DNA from: Bacillota bacterium
GTDB taxonomy: Bacteria; Bacillota; Clostridia; DSM-8532
Length of the DNA stretch: 5,294 nt
NCBI GenBank assembly: GCA_023459915.1
Contig: JAEWSN010000267.1
Location: forward strand, 1 to 5,294
Reading direction: 5' to 3'
Shown here: in pieces, positions 5,185-5,294 of the stretch
How the letters are laid out: the number at the start of each line of letters is the position of its first letter
How positions within the stretch are numbered: the first letter of the stretch is position 1
The notes under the pieces: model-generated
The model's input: only the letters and a program-made list of their open reading frames with translations
The model's database searches: none
Told to the model about the DNA's origin: nothing
Translations under genes and position numbers: made by a program

Positions 5185-5294
5185 ATGGCGAACCTGAAGA
5201 TTGGATTCATTGGCTGCGGCGGCATCGCCAACCAGAAGCATTTCCCGGGCATGGCCCAGCAAAAGGGCGTGGACCTGGTGGCCTTCTGCGACAT
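5185..5294 (+). CDS. Gfo/Idh/MocA-family NAD(P)-dependent oxidoreductase (N-terminal part)
   Basis: Only the first 36 codons and two further bases are in the window; the family is usually 330-400 residues. The ATG at 5185 follows AGGAGG (5172-5177) with 7 nt spacing. The protein opens with MANLKIGFIGCGGIANQKHF: a short beta strand, then the dinucleotide-binding loop GCGGIA (residues 10-15), the pattern of this family. It continues with a helix and second strand VDLVAFCD, where the Asp at residue 36 ends strand two, as in NAD-preferring members. Such enzymes oxidise or reduce sugars, inositols or their derivatives in the cytoplasm. The gene is divergent from the regulator and next to a sugar importer, so it may process the imported sugar. 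The specific substrate cannot be told from this fragment. Confidence 0.88.
   Translation, partial: MANLKIGFIGCGGIANQKHFPGMAQQKGVDLVAFCD

Noticed and set aside
1..5294. CRISPR arrays, tRNA or rRNA genes, insertion sequences, phage genes
   Set aside because: None was seen: there are no regularly spaced long repeats, no cloverleaf-like sequence, and no transposase or integrase motif in any convincing frame.

Overview
The window looks like part of a carbohydrate-uptake locus from a Gram-positive bacterium, most likely a moderately GC-rich member of the Clostridia or Bacilli (Bacillota). Three things point there. The genes are LplB/LplC/LplA-type ABC transporter components with a YesN-type response regulator, a set typical of Bacillota. 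The ribosome binding sites are strong (GGAGG) with 7-9 nt spacing. The lipoprotein has a lipobox followed by a low-complexity Ala/Ser/Pro/Glu tether. The species cannot be fixed from this sequence.

Layout, left to right: the 5' part of a lipoprotein solute-binding protein gene (1-767, minus, running off the left edge); a 119-base gap; a YtcP/LplC-type permease (887-1849, minus); a 22-base gap with its RBS; an LplB-type permease (1872-2831, minus); a 329-base non-coding stretch with a tandem repeat and an intrinsic terminator; a REC + AraC-type HTH response regulator (3161-4846, minus); a divergent regulatory region of about 340 bases; and the first 36 codons of a Gfo/Idh/MocA oxidoreductase (from 5185, plus, running off the right edge).

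The order of transcription on the minus strand is response regulator, terminator, LplB permease, LplC permease, binding protein. The two permeases and the lipoprotein together make an importer for an oligosaccharide or glycan-derived sugar. No ATPase gene is in the window; transporters of this kind commonly share a MsmX-type ATPase encoded elsewhere. The regulator is the obvious candidate to control the importer. Its usual partner, a YesM-type sensor kinase, is not encoded next to it here. The divergent NAD(P)-dependent dehydrogenase probably acts on the imported sugar or a derivative.

The genes themselves belong to known families, and I see no evidence of an entirely new system. The parts worth a second look are non-coding: two and a half 16-bp direct repeats upstream of the permease operon, a dense set of dyads over a near-consensus promoter for the oxidoreductase, a GGGGTCAGACCCC element in that gene's leader, and a 13-bp tandem duplication just behind the regulator gene.
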